DNA from: Sphingomonas kaistensis
Lineage (GTDB): Bacteria; Pseudomonadota; Alphaproteobacteria; Sphingomonadales; Sphingomonadaceae
Length of the DNA stretch: 64,000 nt
Assembly (NCBI RefSeq): GCF_036884275.1
Contig: NZ_CP145607.1
Span: 1,785,001 to 1,849,000 of the forward strand
Direction: 5' to 3'
Shown piece by piece: positions 1 through 11,019 of the stretch. The stretch's first letter is position 1, and every line of letters begins with the position of its first letter. The translations under genes were made by a program, and so were the position numbers. A model generated the notes under the pieces. That model did no database searches, had not been told where the DNA came from, and saw only the letters and a list, made by a program, of their open reading frames with translations.

Positions 1-1011
<1,011 letters not shown>

Positions 1012-1125
1012 GCGCCCAAAGCTCCGTCAAAGATATGCAAAGCGGGGCGTCTTCGACCTTGCGATCGATCACCCCTGCCGGATTGCCGCGCCCCTAGCAG
1101 GGGGGTCGGGACGATGCAAGGCGAG

Positions 1126-1587
1126 TCACAGGTCGAGGCGGAGGAAACGGGTGAAATCGCTGGTCGGATAGCCGCCGAACGGGTCACTCGCGAGGAAGCC
1201 CGCGCGCTCGTACAGGCGGAGCGCGGCGGCGAAATCGGGCGTGGTCCCGGTTTCGAGCAGCAGGCGGTCGTAGCCGCGGGCGCAGGCTTCGGCGGTGATG
1301 GCCGCGAGAATCGCCTTGCCGGCGCCTTTGCCGAGCGCGGCCGGGTCGGTCCGCATCGACTTGATCTCTCCTTCGCCGTCCCCGAGCGCTTTCAACGCAC
1401 CGAAACCAAGGAGTTCGCCGTGCTCGCGGGCGGTGAAGAAGGTGATGGAGGGATGGGCGAGAGCCGAACCGGGGAGCACGTGGCAGGCCTCGGGCGGCGA
1501 ATGGGCGTGCATGGCGGCCACATGGAGAGCCAGCAGCGCCTGAACGTCGGGCCGGTCGAGTTCGCCTTGCGTGATGGTGATCGGCAT
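1126..1587 (-). CDS. GNAT family N-acetyltransferase
   Basis: A 153-residue single-domain acetyltransferase that should move an acetyl group from acetyl-CoA to an amine; the substrate is unknown. The acetyl-CoA loop is visible as SMRTDPAALGKGAGKAIL (the R/Q-x-x-G-x-G/A region), followed by the typical LLLETGTTPDFAAALRLYERAGF segment near the C-terminus. A longer frame exists, but the ATG at 1585-1587 has AGGAAAGG just upstream and starts where the fold starts (MPITITQGEL). It is divergent from the ada-like gene. Confidence 0.86.
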   Translation of the reverse strand: MPITITQGELDRPDVQALLALHVAAMHAHSPPEACHVLPGSALAHPSITFFTAREHGELLGFGALKALGDGEGEIKSMRTDPAALGKGAGKAILAAITAEACARGYDRLLLETGTTPDFAAALRLYERAGFLASDPFGGYPTSDFTRFLRLDL

Positions 1588-1686
1588 GGCGCCTTTCCTA
1601 AACCGGTGCGCGCGGCGGGGCGAGGTGAAGCTTTGACCGCAATATTCGGGACGCGCCCGGCGCTCGGGCTTGGTAGAAGCGTTGGC

Positions 1687-2718
1687 ATGATCGACGAACA
1701 ATCGGCGTGGGAAGCCTTCGAGGCGAGAGACCGCAAGGCGGACGACCGTTTCGTCGTGGTCGTCAGCACCACCCGCATCTACTGCCGTCCTTCATGCCCG
1801 GCACGGCGCCCGCGGCGCGAGCATGTTCGCTTCTTCCCCACCGGCGAAGAGGCGGTCACCGCCGGCTATCGCGCTTGCCTGCGCTGCACGCCCGATACGG
1901 TGGCGCGGGACCGGGCGGCGGTGGCTGCCGCCCTGACGCTGCTGGAGCAGGCGGAAGAAAAGCTGTCGCTTGACGCGCTGGCGAGTGCGGTCGGTTATGC
2001 CCCGCATCATTTCCAGCGTCTGTTCACCCGCGATGTCGGCGTTTCGCCTGCGGCCTGGCAACGGGCGCGTCGGCTGAATGACGCGGATCGGCGGCTTGGC
2101 GATGGCGCTTCCGTGGCAGACGCAATCTACGAAGCGGGCTATTCGGCGCCGAGCCGCTTCTATGCCGACGCAAAGGCCGCTGGCCTCAAGCCGGCAGCGC
2201 TGCGCAAAGGAGGAGAAGGCATGATCATCGATTGGGCCCGGGTCGAGAGCGCATTCGGGCCCTTGCTGATTGCGGCCACCGAGCGCGGGCTCTGCCGGGT
2301 CTGCTTCGACGAGGATGAAGCTGCGCTACGGGGCCGTTATCCGGCGGCGACGTTCAACGAGAATCCGGACGCCCCCTTGATCCAGGCGGCGCTGGCCGCG
2401 ATCGACGACCCGGCGCTGGCCGCGTCCTTGCCCACCGATGTCTCGGGCACCGCGTTTCAGCAACGCGTGTGGGCCGAGCTTCGGCGTATCCCGCCGGGTG
2501 AGACACGGTCCTATCTCGATATCGCCCGGGCGCTCGGCGATCCGAATGCGACCCGCGCGGTGGGGACGGCCAACGGCGCCAATCCCATCGCCATCATCGT
2601 GCCATGTCACCGGGTGGTGCGGAACGACGGATCGCTCGGCGGCTATGCCGGGGGGCTGGAGCGCAAGAAGGATCTTCTCGCCGCCGAAACAAAGCACGCG
2701 CAAGGTTCGTTGCTTTGA
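1687..2718 (+). CDS. ada: Ada-type regulator / methylated-DNA--protein-cysteine methyltransferase
   Basis: A 343-residue adaptive-response protein that repairs alkylated DNA by transferring methyl groups to its own cysteines and can then act as a transcription activator. Three parts are visible in order. The N-terminal zinc domain has Cys33, Cys37, Cys64 and Cys67 (IYCRPSCP, CLRC). An AraC-type HTH follows (ALASAVGYAPHHFQRLF). The C-terminal methyltransferase has the active-site PCHRVV motif, Cys about 307, and the GGYAGGLERK tail. The start ATG at 1687 matches the domain start; the open frame runs further upstream only by chance. The next gene begins 4 bp after its stop. Confidence 0.93.
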   Translation: MIDEQSAWEAFEARDRKADDRFVVVVSTTRIYCRPSCPARRPRREHVRFFPTGEEAVTAGYRACLRCTPDTVARDRAAVAAALTLLEQAEEKLSLDALASAVGYAPHHFQRLFTRDVGVSPAAWQRARRLNDADRRLGDGASVADAIYEAGYSAPSRFYADAKAAGLKPAALRKGGEGMIIDWARVESAFGPLLIAATERGLCRVCFDEDEAALRGRYPAATFNENPDAPLIQAALAAIDDPALAASLPTDVSGTAFQQRVWAELRRIPPGETRSYLDIARALGDPNATRAVGTANGANPIAIIVPCHRVVRNDGSLGGYAGGLERKKDLLAAETKHAQGSLL

Positions 2719-2722
2719 GGTC

Positions 2723-3946
2723 GTGATCACGCCGCTTCCCTTTCTCGACCGGACCAACCGCGCGCTCGCCAAGGCGCCGCCGGTTACGCTCGATCCGGAC
2801 GAGATCGAGGCGTTCGTGCTGAAGCGCGCGGGCGCGGCGCGGATCGATGGCGACCATTGGCGCCCGTGGTTCTCGCTCCTGGCCGAAGAGCTGGAACGAC
2901 ATGCCGCGCTCAATCCCCTCGGTCGTCTCGTCGCCAATGGGCAACTGGTCGGGCTGCTGACTGCGCGGGTTCGGGCGGAGCGGCTGCTGGCGCGCCATCC
3001 GGAGATCATGGATCGCCCTATCGAACGGCCGATCATCATCATGGGGCCGATGCGATCGGGCTCGACCCGCGTGCAGCGCCTGCTTGCGAGCGATCCACGC
3101 TTTGCCTGGACACGCTTCTACGAAAGTCTGTTCCCGGTGCCCTATGGACGCGGGAACGTCCGGCGGAAGTGGCAGGCGGCTGCGGTGCATCGCTTGCTGC
3201 GCACGCTCAACCCGGCGGTGCAACGCATCCATCCTTCGGGTCCAACGCTGCCGGACGAGGAGTTCGGGCATCTTTCCTATGCCATGACCAGCGCGCAGGC
3301 GGCGGTGCAGTGGCACGTGCCCGGTCTGGTCGCGGCCGAGAAGCAGCGCGACTGGTCGCCGGTGATGAACGAGTTGGCGACCTTGCTGCGGCTGAACGGC
3401 TGGGCAAGAGGCGAGAAACCCGGGCGGCGATGGGTGCTGAAATGCCCGGCTTATGGCGACATGGCCGACGCGCTGTTCGAGGCTTTTCCCGACGCCAGCG
3501 TCATTCATCTGGGCCGCGATCCAGCCACGGTCGTGGCGTCCAGCGCCAGCTTGGTGTTCGAACAACGCCGAATTCATAGCGATGCCGTGCATCGCGAAGC
3601 GGTCGGGGCCGAATGGTTCGCGCGCACGCTCGAGCGCCAGCAGAATCAGGATGCCGCGCGGAAGCGCCACCCGGCCATCGCGGCTTTCGACCTTTCCTAC
3701 GACGAAGTGTCGAGCGACTGGCGAGCGGCCATGCACCGGCTTTACCATTTCCTCGGCGAACCGCTGACGGAAGAGGCGCTGGGCGGAATGGCGGCTTATC
3801 TCGACCGCGCGAGCGAGCACCGGGGGCATCGCTATGACGCCAAGGCGTTCGGGCTCGACGAAGAAGAGGTCAGGCGACCATTTGATCGATCCTCCGCTTA
3901 CGAAACGTCAAAGGCGCCGATACTGGCCGCAGCGGCCTATTCGTAA
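2723..3946 (+). CDS. Sulfotransferase family protein
   Basis: A 407-residue PAPS-dependent sulfotransferase-type protein of the large, poorly characterised bacterial group that has an N-terminal helical extension. The 5'-phosphosulfate loop is PMRSGSTRVQRLL (about residues 109-121), and the 3'-phosphate-binding part is probably VIHLGRDPATVVASSASL. The acceptor substrate cannot be told from sequence. The start is taken as GTG at 2723, 4 bp after the ada stop, because the open frame further upstream overlaps ada. The 3' end overlaps the convergent photolyase gene by 10 bp. Confidence 0.82.
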   Translation: MITPLPFLDRTNRALAKAPPVTLDPDEIEAFVLKRAGAARIDGDHWRPWFSLLAEELERHAALNPLGRLVANGQLVGLLTARVRAERLLARHPEIMDRPIERPIIIMGPMRSGSTRVQRLLASDPRFAWTRFYESLFPVPYGRGNVRRKWQAAAVHRLLRTLNPAVQRIHPSGPTLPDEEFGHLSYAMTSAQAAVQWHVPGLVAAEKQRDWSPVMNELATLLRLNGWARGEKPGRRWVLKCPAYGDMADALFEAFPDASVIHLGRDPATVVASSASLVFEQRRIHSDAVHREAVGAEWFARTLERQQNQDAARKRHPAIAAFDLSYDEVSSDWRAAMHRLYHFLGEPLTEEALGGMAAYLDRASEHRGHRYDAKAFGLDEEEVRRPFDRSSAYETSKAPILAAAAYS

Positions 3947-5508
3947 GGGCTGCCAGGCACCGCTTTGGCCCAGCCGGGTGCGGCGGGTTCGATCGAATCG
4001 AGAAACCGCCTCGCCTGTGCCCGCACCTCGGCCTTGGTTTCTGGCCCGAAGCGGTCCCACGTCGCATAGGGTTGCCACAATCTCCGGTTGTTGCGCAGCT
4101 TCTTTTCGTTGCGATCGAGAAAATCCCAGTAGAGCGCATTGAACGGACAGGCGTCTTCGCCGACGCGTTTTTTGACGTCGAAGCGGCACCCTTTGCAGTA
4201 ATTGCTCATCCGGTTGATGTACGCGCCCGAGCCCGCATAGGGCTTGGTGCCCAAGCGCCCGCCGTCGGCAAACTGGCTCATGCCGAGCACATTGGGATGC
4301 TCGACCCATTCATAGGCGTCGGCGTAGACTACCAGATACCAGTCGGCGACCTGGGCGGGGTCGATGCCCGCCAGCATGGCGAAATTGCCGAGCACCATCA
4401 GCCGCTGAATGTGATGGGCGTAGGCGTTGTCGCGGGTGTTGCGGACACTGTCGGCGCAGCACGCCATGTCGGTGGCGCCGGTCCAGTAGAAATCGGGCAG
4501 GTCGCGGCTGTTCTCGAAGAAATTGACCTCGGACAGGCCCGGCATCTCGAGCCAGTACATGCCGCGAATATATTCGCGCCAGCCGATCATCTGGCGGATG
4601 AAGCCTTCGGCGGCGTTGAGCGGGACCTCGCCGCGGTGATAGGCGGCTTCGGCGGCTTCACAGACTTCGAGGGCGGTCAGGAGCCCGCAATTGAGGCTGG
4701 TCGACAGGCGCGAATGATAGAGGAAGTCGGCGCCTTCGAGCATGGCGTCCTGGTAGGTGCCGAAGCGGGGCAGCCGCTCGGCAACGAAATCGTCGAGCAG
4801 CGCGCGGGCCTCGGTCGCCGTCACCGGCAGCGCGAAACGGTCGAGCGTTCCGAAATGATGGCGGAAGCGGCCTTCGACCAGCGCGATGACCTCGCGGGTG
4901 ATGGTATCGGCCGCGAAGCGCTGCGGCTCGCGCATGGGGCGGGCCTTGGGCGGCGGGGCGCGATTGTCCTTGTCGTAATTCCACTGGCCGCCGGTGGGCG
5001 TGTCGTCGGACTCCATGAGGAGGCCGGTGCGGCGGCGCTGCTGGCGATAGAAGTTTTCCATCACCAGTTCGCGGCGGCTGGCGGCCCAGGCGAAGAAGTC
5101 GGGGAGGGGGCAGATGAAGCGGTCGTCGGCGAGGATCTCGACCGGCAGGCCGAAGCGTTCGGCCCAGCCTTCGATCGCTTTCTGGACGCGCCATTCGCCG
5201 GCTTCGACGATGCGGATGGCGGCGGGACGGTGGCGTTCGACCGCGCGGGCCACCTCGCCGGTGAAGCTGCCCGTGTTCTCGTTGCCGTCGAGGCGGATGT
5301 AGTCGACCTGCCAGCCGTCGGCGCGAAGCTCCTCGGCGAAATGGCGCATCGCCGAGAGGATCAGGACGATCTTTGCCTTGTGATGGCGGACGTAGGTGGT
5401 CTCCTCCGCAACCTCCATCAGCAGGAGGCGGGCGTCCGTCTTGTCGACCCCGCGCAGGGAGGCGAGGCCGTGGCTGAGCTGGTCGCCGAGAATGGGAATA
5501 AGCAGCAT
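3937..5508 (-). CDS. phrB: Iron-sulfur bacterial cryptochrome/photolyase (PhrB-type (6-4) photolyase)
   Basis: A 523-residue member of the deoxyribodipyrimidine-photolyase-related family (FeS-BCP), light-driven flavoenzymes that repair (6-4) photoproducts. The family hallmark is four cysteines for a [4Fe-4S] cluster: one in the DMACCADS segment and three in YCKGCRFDVKKRVGEDACPFN. The spacing C-x2-C-x12-C is what I recall for Agrobacterium PhrB. The N-terminus (LIPILGDQLS) is the Rossmann antenna domain, which binds a lumazine in known members. It is convergent with the sulfotransferase gene, with a 10-bp overlap. Confidence 0.93.
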   Translation of the reverse strand: MLLIPILGDQLSHGLASLRGVDKTDARLLLMEVAEETTYVRHHKAKIVLILSAMRHFAEELRADGWQVDYIRLDGNENTGSFTGEVARAVERHRPAAIRIVEAGEWRVQKAIEGWAERFGLPVEILADDRFICPLPDFFAWAASRRELVMENFYRQQRRRTGLLMESDDTPTGGQWNYDKDNRAPPPKARPMREPQRFAADTITREVIALVEGRFRHHFGTLDRFALPVTATEARALLDDFVAERLPRFGTYQDAMLEGADFLYHSRLSTSLNCGLLTALEVCEAAEAAYHRGEVPLNAAEGFIRQMIGWREYIRGMYWLEMPGLSEVNFFENSRDLPDFYWTGATDMACCADSVRNTRDNAYAHHIQRLMVLGNFAMLAGIDPAQVADWYLVVYADAYEWVEHPNVLGMSQFADGGRLGTKPYAGSGAYINRMSNYCKGCRFDVKKRVGEDACPFNALYWDFLDRNEKKLRNNRRLWQPYATWDRFGPETKAEVRAQARRFLDSIEPAAPGWAKAVPGSPYE

Positions 5509-5679
5509 GTCGCCAGGCTAGACGGATGGACCGGGCGGAAGGATGCGGCCTGTGGCCCATCGACGGTATCGGTAAGCGAAAGTTTGATGGCGGCGCTTCG
5601 TCAGCGTGGCGCCTCGATTTGGCGCTAACGCGGCCATCGCTACTCCCGGTTAAGAGATTGTCGGGCAAGGATCATCCCG

Positions 5680-6180
5680 ATGCTTGCCCGAATCCCGGCC
5701 GCCCTGGCCCTGTCCCTTCTGTTCGCCGCGCCTGCTTCCGCTCAATCATGGGAAGCGCAGGCCCTGGACTTGCACAACCGGGAGCGCGCTGCGTTCCGGG
5801 TCGCGCCGCTGGCCTGGGACTTCGGGCTTGCCGCCGCGGCCGACGTCTATGCGAGCGAACTCGCGCGTACCGGGCGGTGGGGGCACAGCCCCAAGGCGAC
5901 GCGGCCCGGGCAGGGCGAGAACCTCTGGATGGGCACGACCGGCGCCTACCGGATCGAGGACATGGTCGGCGGCTGGACCGGCGAGCGGCGCTGGTTCCGG
6001 CCGGGCGTGTTTCCGGCGGTCAGCACGACCGGCAACTGGATCGACGTCGGCCATTACACGCAAATGGTCGCGAGCCGGACCACCCGTGTCGGCTGCGCGA
6101 TCCGTTCGGGCGGGCAGTGGACCTATCTCGTCTGCCGCTATTCGCCGTCGGGTAATGTCGATGGAAGGGCGATGCCCTGA
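5680..6180 (+). CDS. CAP domain (SCP/PR-1-like) secreted protein
   Basis: A 166-residue exported protein with a clear Sec signal peptide (hydrophobic stretch, cleavage after ASAQ, about residue 22) followed by a CAP domain. Family signatures seen are LDLHNRERA at the mature N-terminus, GHS in the middle, and the C-terminal HYTQMVASRTTRVGCAI. The function of bacterial CAP proteins is mostly unknown (envelope or secreted, sometimes lipid or peptide binding). The last 43 bp overlap the convergent remnant of the metallopeptidase gene. Confidence 0.9.
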   Translation: MLARIPAALALSLLFAAPASAQSWEAQALDLHNRERAAFRVAPLAWDFGLAAAADVYASELARTGRWGHSPKATRPGQGENLWMGTTGAYRIEDMVGGWTGERRWFRPGVFPAVSTTGNWIDVGHYTQMVASRTTRVGCAIRSGGQWTYLVCRYSPSGNVDGRAMP

Positions 6181-6620
6181 TCGGAATCTTCTTCAAGACC
6201 TGACCGCATCCGGAAATCGTCCTCCATTGCGGTAAGAGCACCAGACGCATCGCGGGCCTTGATCCGATCCATGGCTTGGGTGAGCATCGGCCGCTTGGCG
6301 ATGTCGAGGTGCGGATTGAAGATCACCGCCGCAAGCAGGGGTTCGGCCGCTTCGACCTTTTTGTCGGTCAGCATCTGCCGAACCGTGGTCAGGCGCAGTC
6401 CGATGTCGTTGGGGGCCAGAGCGAAGGAGTAATAAAGTCCATCGATGGCATTCGCCGTTGGACGAACTCCGGCCATCCGGAAGGTCTGGTAGAAGAGATA
6501 AAGGGGCTCGGCGTTCTCGAGGTCAGCGCCGTTGGCCCTGACCAGCCACCGTCGGATCGCGGACCAATCGGCCTTAGTCGGCGCCGTCCGTGCCTCCGCG
6601 ATCATCGCCTTGGCGCGGTA
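6138..6620 (-). pseudogene. C-terminal part of the TAG-interrupted metallopeptidase gene
   Basis: This is the in-frame continuation of the upstream gene after a TAG at 6621-6623. Both halves are in the same reading frame, and the protein sequence flows across the stop (DPRHPQAL-stop-YRAKAMIAEA) as an intact tetratricopeptide-like helix pair would. The 160 residues downstream hold helical, TPR-like sequence (AEPLYLFYQTF, AEPLLAAVIFNP). An ATG at 6603-6605 could restart translation, but no good ribosome site is visible. Either a nonsense mutation, a base error, or a readthrough codon; the sequence alone cannot decide. Confidence 0.65.
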
Positions 6621-7715
6621 CTACAAGGCCTGAGGGTGTCTAGGATCGGCAGCCACAGCGCGATCGGCGGCAGCCTTGCTGCCGGCATAGTCCCTCGCAT
6701 CGAACAGCGCTTCGGCGAGCGACGCCTGAACCGAGGCGTGACCGGGGAAGGCTGCAGCGATACGGCTGGCGTCGGCGGCCACCGAACGCGCGGTCGCGGC
6801 ATTGACCCCGCGTTCCGAACGGATGCGAATCGGCATGATCGCTTCTTCGCCGGCACTGAGCGGGCGAAGGGCGACGACCGGCTTGGGTCCTGGCGACACG
6901 AGAGCGCCGCGGAAAGTCCCTCGCGCGTAGCGGTCGAGTTGCTGGTCGAGAAGCTTTAGATCGCCGAATGCCGCTTGCGCCGCCGCGAGCGGCTTCTGCC
7001 CGCGTGCAAGCCCTTGAACATAGGTGTCGAGCTGTCCCCGGCGCGCGTCGCTGAACGACAGGAAATGCGCGAGCAGCCAGCCCTTGCCGTAGATCGAAGC
7101 GTGATCTTCCTGATTGCGGGGCGTAGCCGCCGTTAGCAGTTGCTCGGCGTTGAAGCCGAAGTCGTTCACGATCGAATAGCCCCGACTTTGCGGAGGCAGA
7201 CCGATCTTGATCGATCCGTCCTTCTGGACCTCGGCGGTTCCGAAGAATTCGGCAAAGCCTTCGATCATCCACGGGGCCAGCGGCGTCATGGTGTCGCTCA
7301 GCATCATGTGGTGCAGATATTCGTGCTGGAAAATGTGTTCGGCAGACACACCGTTAGTTCTTTCCTCGTTGCGGTTGCTGACGAAAGCTACCGAGCCGGC
7401 GGCGCGCGGAATGTAGAAGCCGAGCACGTTTCTGCGGTCGGGTCGCGCATACAGCGATTGCATGGCCGAAACCGATGGGAGGACGTAGATGGTGACCCGT
7501 GCCCCGTCGGTCAGTTCGGGATCCTCCATCTTGCGGATTTGCCGGACCATGGCGTCGAACCGTTCGAGCCGCTCGGCATAGTCGGCCAGGTCCTTCGGCT
7601 TCTGCTCGGAATAGATGATGAAATGCCGGGTCTTTGCTTCGTGCCAGCGCGCCGCTGCAGGACTAACCGCGGCGGCAATCAGCAGAAGGGCAAGCAACCC
7701 ACTACGAATCAACAT
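6621..7715 (-). CDS. Secreted DUF1570-like zinc metallopeptidase, truncated by an in-frame TAG
   Basis: A 364-residue product with a signal peptide (MLIRSGLLALLLIAAAVSPAAA) and a peptidase-MA-like domain: the zinc motif HEYLHH (HExxH) is followed about 20 residues later by IEGFAEFF, which can give the third ligand. The sequence after it starts a tetratricopeptide-like region (SVQASLAEALFDARDY) that is cut by TAG at 6621-6623. The same frame continues to 6138, so the intact gene would have coded for about 525 residues. The ATG at 7713-7715 is chosen because it begins the signal peptide; a purine-rich GGGGGGAAAGGA lies directly before it. The peptidase domain itself is complete. Confidence 0.75.
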   Translation of the reverse strand: MLIRSGLLALLLIAAAVSPAAARWHEAKTRHFIIYSEQKPKDLADYAERLERFDAMVRQIRKMEDPELTDGARVTIYVLPSVSAMQSLYARPDRRNVLGFYIPRAAGSVAFVSNRNEERTNGVSAEHIFQHEYLHHMMLSDTMTPLAPWMIEGFAEFFGTAEVQKDGSIKIGLPPQSRGYSIVNDFGFNAEQLLTAATPRNQEDHASIYGKGWLLAHFLSFSDARRGQLDTYVQGLARGQKPLAAAQAAFGDLKLLDQQLDRYARGTFRGALVSPGPKPVVALRPLSAGEEAIMPIRIRSERGVNAATARSVAADASRIAAAFPGHASVQASLAEALFDARDYAGSKAAADRAVAADPRHPQAL

Positions 7716-7743
7716 TCCTTTCCCCCCGAAACGACTGCCGGAA

Positions 7744-9912
7744 TTAGAGAAAGGAATAGGGGTCCACGTCAACCGCGACCCTGACCTTGGCGGACCATTC
7801 GACCTCGCCGAGCCAATCGCGGATGACATTCTGGACGTCGAGGCTGCGTCGGGCGTGGACGAGCAGGCGGAAGCGGTGGCGGCCGCGCAGCATGGCGAGC
7901 GGGGCGGGGGCGGGACCGTAGACCGCCATGCCCTCGACCTGCGGGGCCTTGCGCCCGATGCGGGTGGCGGTTTGCTCGGCTTCCCCCTTGTCTTCGGCGC
8001 TGACGACGATGGCGGCCAGGCGGCCGAACGGAGGCATGCCGGCTTCCTGGCGCGATTCGGTTTCGGCGGCGACGAATTGCTCGGTGTCGCCGCTGACGAG
8101 GGCAGCGATGACGGGGGCGTCGGGCTGGTGGGTCTGAACCAGCACGCGGCCGGGCTTGCCTCCGCGTCCAGCGCGGCCGGCGACCTGGCTGATCTGCTGG
8201 AAGGTGCGCTCGGCCGCGCGAAGGTCGCCGCCCGACAGGCCGAGGTCGGCGTCGATCACGCCAACCAAAGTGAGGTTCGGGAAGTGATAGCCCTTGGTAA
8301 CGAGCTGAGTGCCGACCACGATGTCGATTTCGCCGTCTTCCATTTGCCGCACGAATTCGGCGGCGCGGGCCGGGCTCCAGATGGTGTCGGAGGTGACGAT
8401 CGCGGTGCGCGCGTCGGGAAACAGCGCCTGCACCTCGTCAGCGATGCGCTCGACGCCGGGGCCACAGGCGACGAGGCTGTCCTGGTCGCCGCATTCGGGG
8501 CAGGCGGCGGGCGGGGGGATGACCAGCCCGCAATGATGGCAGGCGAGGCGGCGCATCAGGCGATGCTCGACCATCCAGGCGGTGCAGTTCGGGCATTGGA
8601 AGCGATGCCCGCAGGTGCGGCATAGCGTCAGCGGAGCGAAGCCACGGCGATTGAGAAATAGCAGGCTCTGCTCGCACGCTGCCAGATTGGCTTCGATTTC
8701 GCTCACCAGTTGCGGGGCGATCCAGCGTCCGCGCGGCGGCGGGTCAGCGGTGAGGTCGAGGGCGGTCAGCGTTGGCAACTGCGCTCCGGCATGACGTTCG
8801 CGCAGTTGCAGCTCCCGGTAGCGGCCGGTCTCGACCATGTGCCGCGTTTCGAGCGCGGGGGTGGCGGAGGAGAGGATTACCGGAATGTCCTCGAACCGCG
8901 CCCGCATCACCGCCACGTCGCGGGCGTGATACTGGACGCCGTCCTCCTGCTTGAACGAGGCTTCGTGGGCTTCGTCGACGACGATCAGGCCGAGGTTGGC
9001 GTAGGGCAGGAAGAGAGCGGAGCGCGCGCCGACCACCACCTTCGCTTCGCCGCTGGCGATCCCACGCCACGCGCGGCGCCGCTGCGAAGAGCGCAGGTCG
9101 CTGTGCCACGCCGTCGGTTCGCAGCCGAAGCGGGCGGCGAAGCGCTTGAGGAAGGGCTGGGTGAGGGCGATCTCAGGGAGAAGTACGAGCACTTGCAGCC
9201 CTTTGCGCGCCGCTTCTGCGACGGCTTCGAAATAGACCTCTGTCTTGCCTGAGCCGGTGATGCCGTCGAGAAGCACCGGGTCGAACCCGCCGCCGATTGA
9301 GGCGACGAGGCTGTCGGCGGCGGTTTGCTGGTCCTCGCTGAGGGTCGGCGGCGCGAAGTCGGGATCGGGACAGCTCAGCGGCTGGTCGGCCTCGACCTGG
9401 ATCCGCTCCAGCGCGCCGCTGTTGACCAGCCCGCGCAGCACCGCATCACTGACCTCGGCATGGGCAGCAAGCTCGCGGATCGTGCCTTGGCGGCCTTCAA
9501 GACGGTCGAGCGCCTGGGTGCGCTGCGGGGTCAGGCGGTCCGGACGCTCTCCGGTCAGGCGGTATTCGGTCAGCTGGCGTGAGCCCTCCAGCGCCGACGA
9601 CGACGGCAGCACCATCCGCAGCACCGAGGCGAGCGGCGAGAGATAATAGTCGGCCGTCCATTCGCACAGGCGGCGAAGCGGCGCCGGGATTGGCGGCACG
9701 TCGATCAACCCGGCAAGCGGGCGCAGGCGGTTGTCGCCGACTTCCTCGCTCGGCAGCCGTTCGGCTTCCCACGCCACGCCGACCAGTTGGCGCGGGCCCA
9801 GCGGCGCGACTACCACGCTGCCCGGCTCGACCGCCATGCCATCGGGCACGCGGTAGTCGAGCGGCCCCAAGGCAGCATTCAAAGTGACGACACGGGCGCG
9901 AGGGAGGGGCAC
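7744..9912 (-). CDS. priA: Primosomal replication restart helicase PriA
   Basis: PriA recognises stalled or collapsed forks and reloads the replicative helicase. The 722-residue protein has an N-terminal DNA-binding domain, Walker [14 protein letters not shown] (about 217-229), the DEAH box ([10 protein letters not shown]), and the zinc-binding cysteine block between the two helicase lobes ([23 protein letters not shown]). Lobe 2 has the QVAGRAGRG motif. The start is GTG (9910-9912). It is divergent from paaA, with only 62 bp between them. Confidence 0.97.
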   Translation of the reverse strand: MPLPRARVVTLNAALGPLDYRVPDGMAVEPGSVVVAPLGPRQLVGVAWEAERLPSEEVGDNRLRPLAGLIDVPPIPAPLRRLCEWTADYYLSPLASVLRMVLPSSSALEGSRQLTEYRLTGERPDRLTPQRTQALDRLEGRQGTIRELAAHAEVSDAVLRGLVNSGALERIQVEADQPLSCPDPDFAPPTLSEDQQTAADSLVASIGGGFDPVLLDGITGSGKTEVYFEAVAEAARKGLQVLVLLPEIALTQPFLKRFAARFGCEPTAWHSDLRSSQRRRAWRGIASGEAKVVVGARSALFLPYANLGLIVVDEAHEASFKQEDGVQYHARDVAVMRARFEDIPVILSSATPALETRHMVETGRYRELQLRERHAGAQLPTLTALDLTADPPPRGRWIAPQLVSEIEANLAACEQSLLFLNRRGFAPLTLCRTCGHRFQCPNCTAWMVEHRLMRRLACHHCGLVIPPPAACPECGDQDSLVACGPGVERIADEVQALFPDARTAIVTSDTIWSPARAAEFVRQMEDGEIDIVVGTQLVTKGYHFPNLTLVGVIDADLGLSGGDLRAAERTFQQISQVAGRAGRGGKPGRVLVQTHQPDAPVIAALVSGDTEQFVAAETESRQEAGMPPFGRLAAIVVSAEDKGEAEQTATRIGRKAPQVEGMAVYGPAPAPLAMLRGRHRFRLLVHARRSLDVQNVIRDWLGEVEWSAKVRVAVDVDPYSFL

Positions 9913-9974
9913 CCGGGCGCTCTAGGCGAAAGGACCGGGTGGAACCAAGGGCCTGCAATCGCTATCTAAGGCTC

Positions 9975-10973
9975 ATGTACACGACCGATCTCTCCAAGCC
10001 CGGCAGCGCCAAGGTCCAGCCGATCGGCCCCGCCGAGGATCCTGCGCTGCTCGACGCGTTCGAAGCGCGCGTCGCGGCGGACGAGTTCATCGAGCCCAAG
10101 GACTGGATGCCCGAGGCCTATCGCCGCACCCTGACGCGGCAGATCAGCCAGCACGCGCACAGCGAAATCGTCGGCATGCTGCCCGAAGGTAACTGGATCA
10201 CCCGCGCCCCGTCGCTTCGGCGAAAAGCGATCCTGCTCGCCAAGGTGCAGGACGAGGCGGGGCACGGCCTTTACCTTTATTGCGCGGCGGAAACGCTGGG
10301 CACGAGCCGCGAGGAAATGATCGAGGCGCTGCATTCGGGCAAGGCCAAGTACAGCACGATCTTCAATTATCCGACGCTGACCTGGGCCGACATGGGCGCG
10401 ATCGGCTGGCTGGTCGATGGCGCGGCGATCATGAACCAGGTGCCGCTGCAGCGGACCAGCTACGGTCCGTATGCCCGGGCGATGGTCCGCGTGTGCAAGG
10501 AAGAAAGCTTCCACCAGCGCCAGGGCTATGAAATCAGCATGGCTCTTGCCCGCGGCACTGCGGAGCAGAAGCGGATGATGCAGGACGCCTTCAACCGCTG
10601 GTGGTGGCCGAGTCTGATGATGTTCGGGCCGCCCGACGACAATTCGCCCAACACCGCGCAGTCGATGCGCTGGCGAATCAAGCGCGAGACCAATGACGAA
10701 CTGCGCCAGAAGTTCGTCGATATCACCGTGCCGCAGGCCGAGTTCATCGGTCTTACCGTCCCCGATCCCGACTTGAGGTGGAACGAGGAAAAAGGCGGCT
10801 ACGACTTCGGCGCGATCGACTGGGAGGAATTCTATTCGGTCGTGAAGGGCGAGGGCCCGGTCGCGAAGGAGCGGATCACGGCTCGCCGCGAAGCTTGGGA
10901 AAAGAATGCCTGGGTCCGCGAAGCCGCTGCGGCGCACGAGGCCAAGAAGCAGGCGCGCAAGGCCGCCGCTTGA
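9975..10973 (+). CDS. paaA: Phenylacetyl-CoA 1,2-epoxidase subunit PaaA
   Basis: The catalytic di-iron subunit of the ring-1,2-phenylacetyl-CoA epoxidase, the first oxygen-dependent step of phenylacetate breakdown. The 332-residue length fits. The iron-binding helix motif [13 protein letters not shown] is intact, as is the conserved [12 protein letters not shown] segment of the second half. The ATG at 9975 is where homology begins; a longer frame starts at 9939. It is first gene of paaABC-E; the paaB start follows 46 bp after its stop. Confidence 0.96.
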   Translation: MYTTDLSKPGSAKVQPIGPAEDPALLDAFEARVAADEFIEPKDWMPEAYRRTLTRQISQHAHSEIVGMLPEGNWITRAPSLRRKAILLAKVQDEAGHGLYLYCAAETLGTSREEMIEALHSGKAKYSTIFNYPTLTWADMGAIGWLVDGAAIMNQVPLQRTSYGPYARAMVRVCKEESFHQRQGYEISMALARGTAEQKRMMQDAFNRWWWPSLMMFGPPDDNSPNTAQSMRWRIKRETNDELRQKFVDITVPQAEFIGLTVPDPDLRWNEEKGGYDFGAIDWEEFYSVVKGEGPVAKERITARREAWEKNAWVREAAAAHEAKKQARKAAA

Positions 10974-11019
10974 CGTTGTCCGCCGCCAAGGCGACAGGCC
11001 GACGCGGACGGAGGAACAG

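Noticed and set aside
1090..1106. CCCCT-AGC-AGGGG hairpin between atpH and the GNAT gene
   Set aside because: A five-pair stem without a T-run is expected by chance in GC-rich DNA.
3966..5628. Long open frames on the strand opposite to the photolyase gene
   Set aside because: High GC opens antisense frames; the protein has no recognisable domain and is rich in Ala/Gly/Arg, while the minus-strand photolyase is complete.
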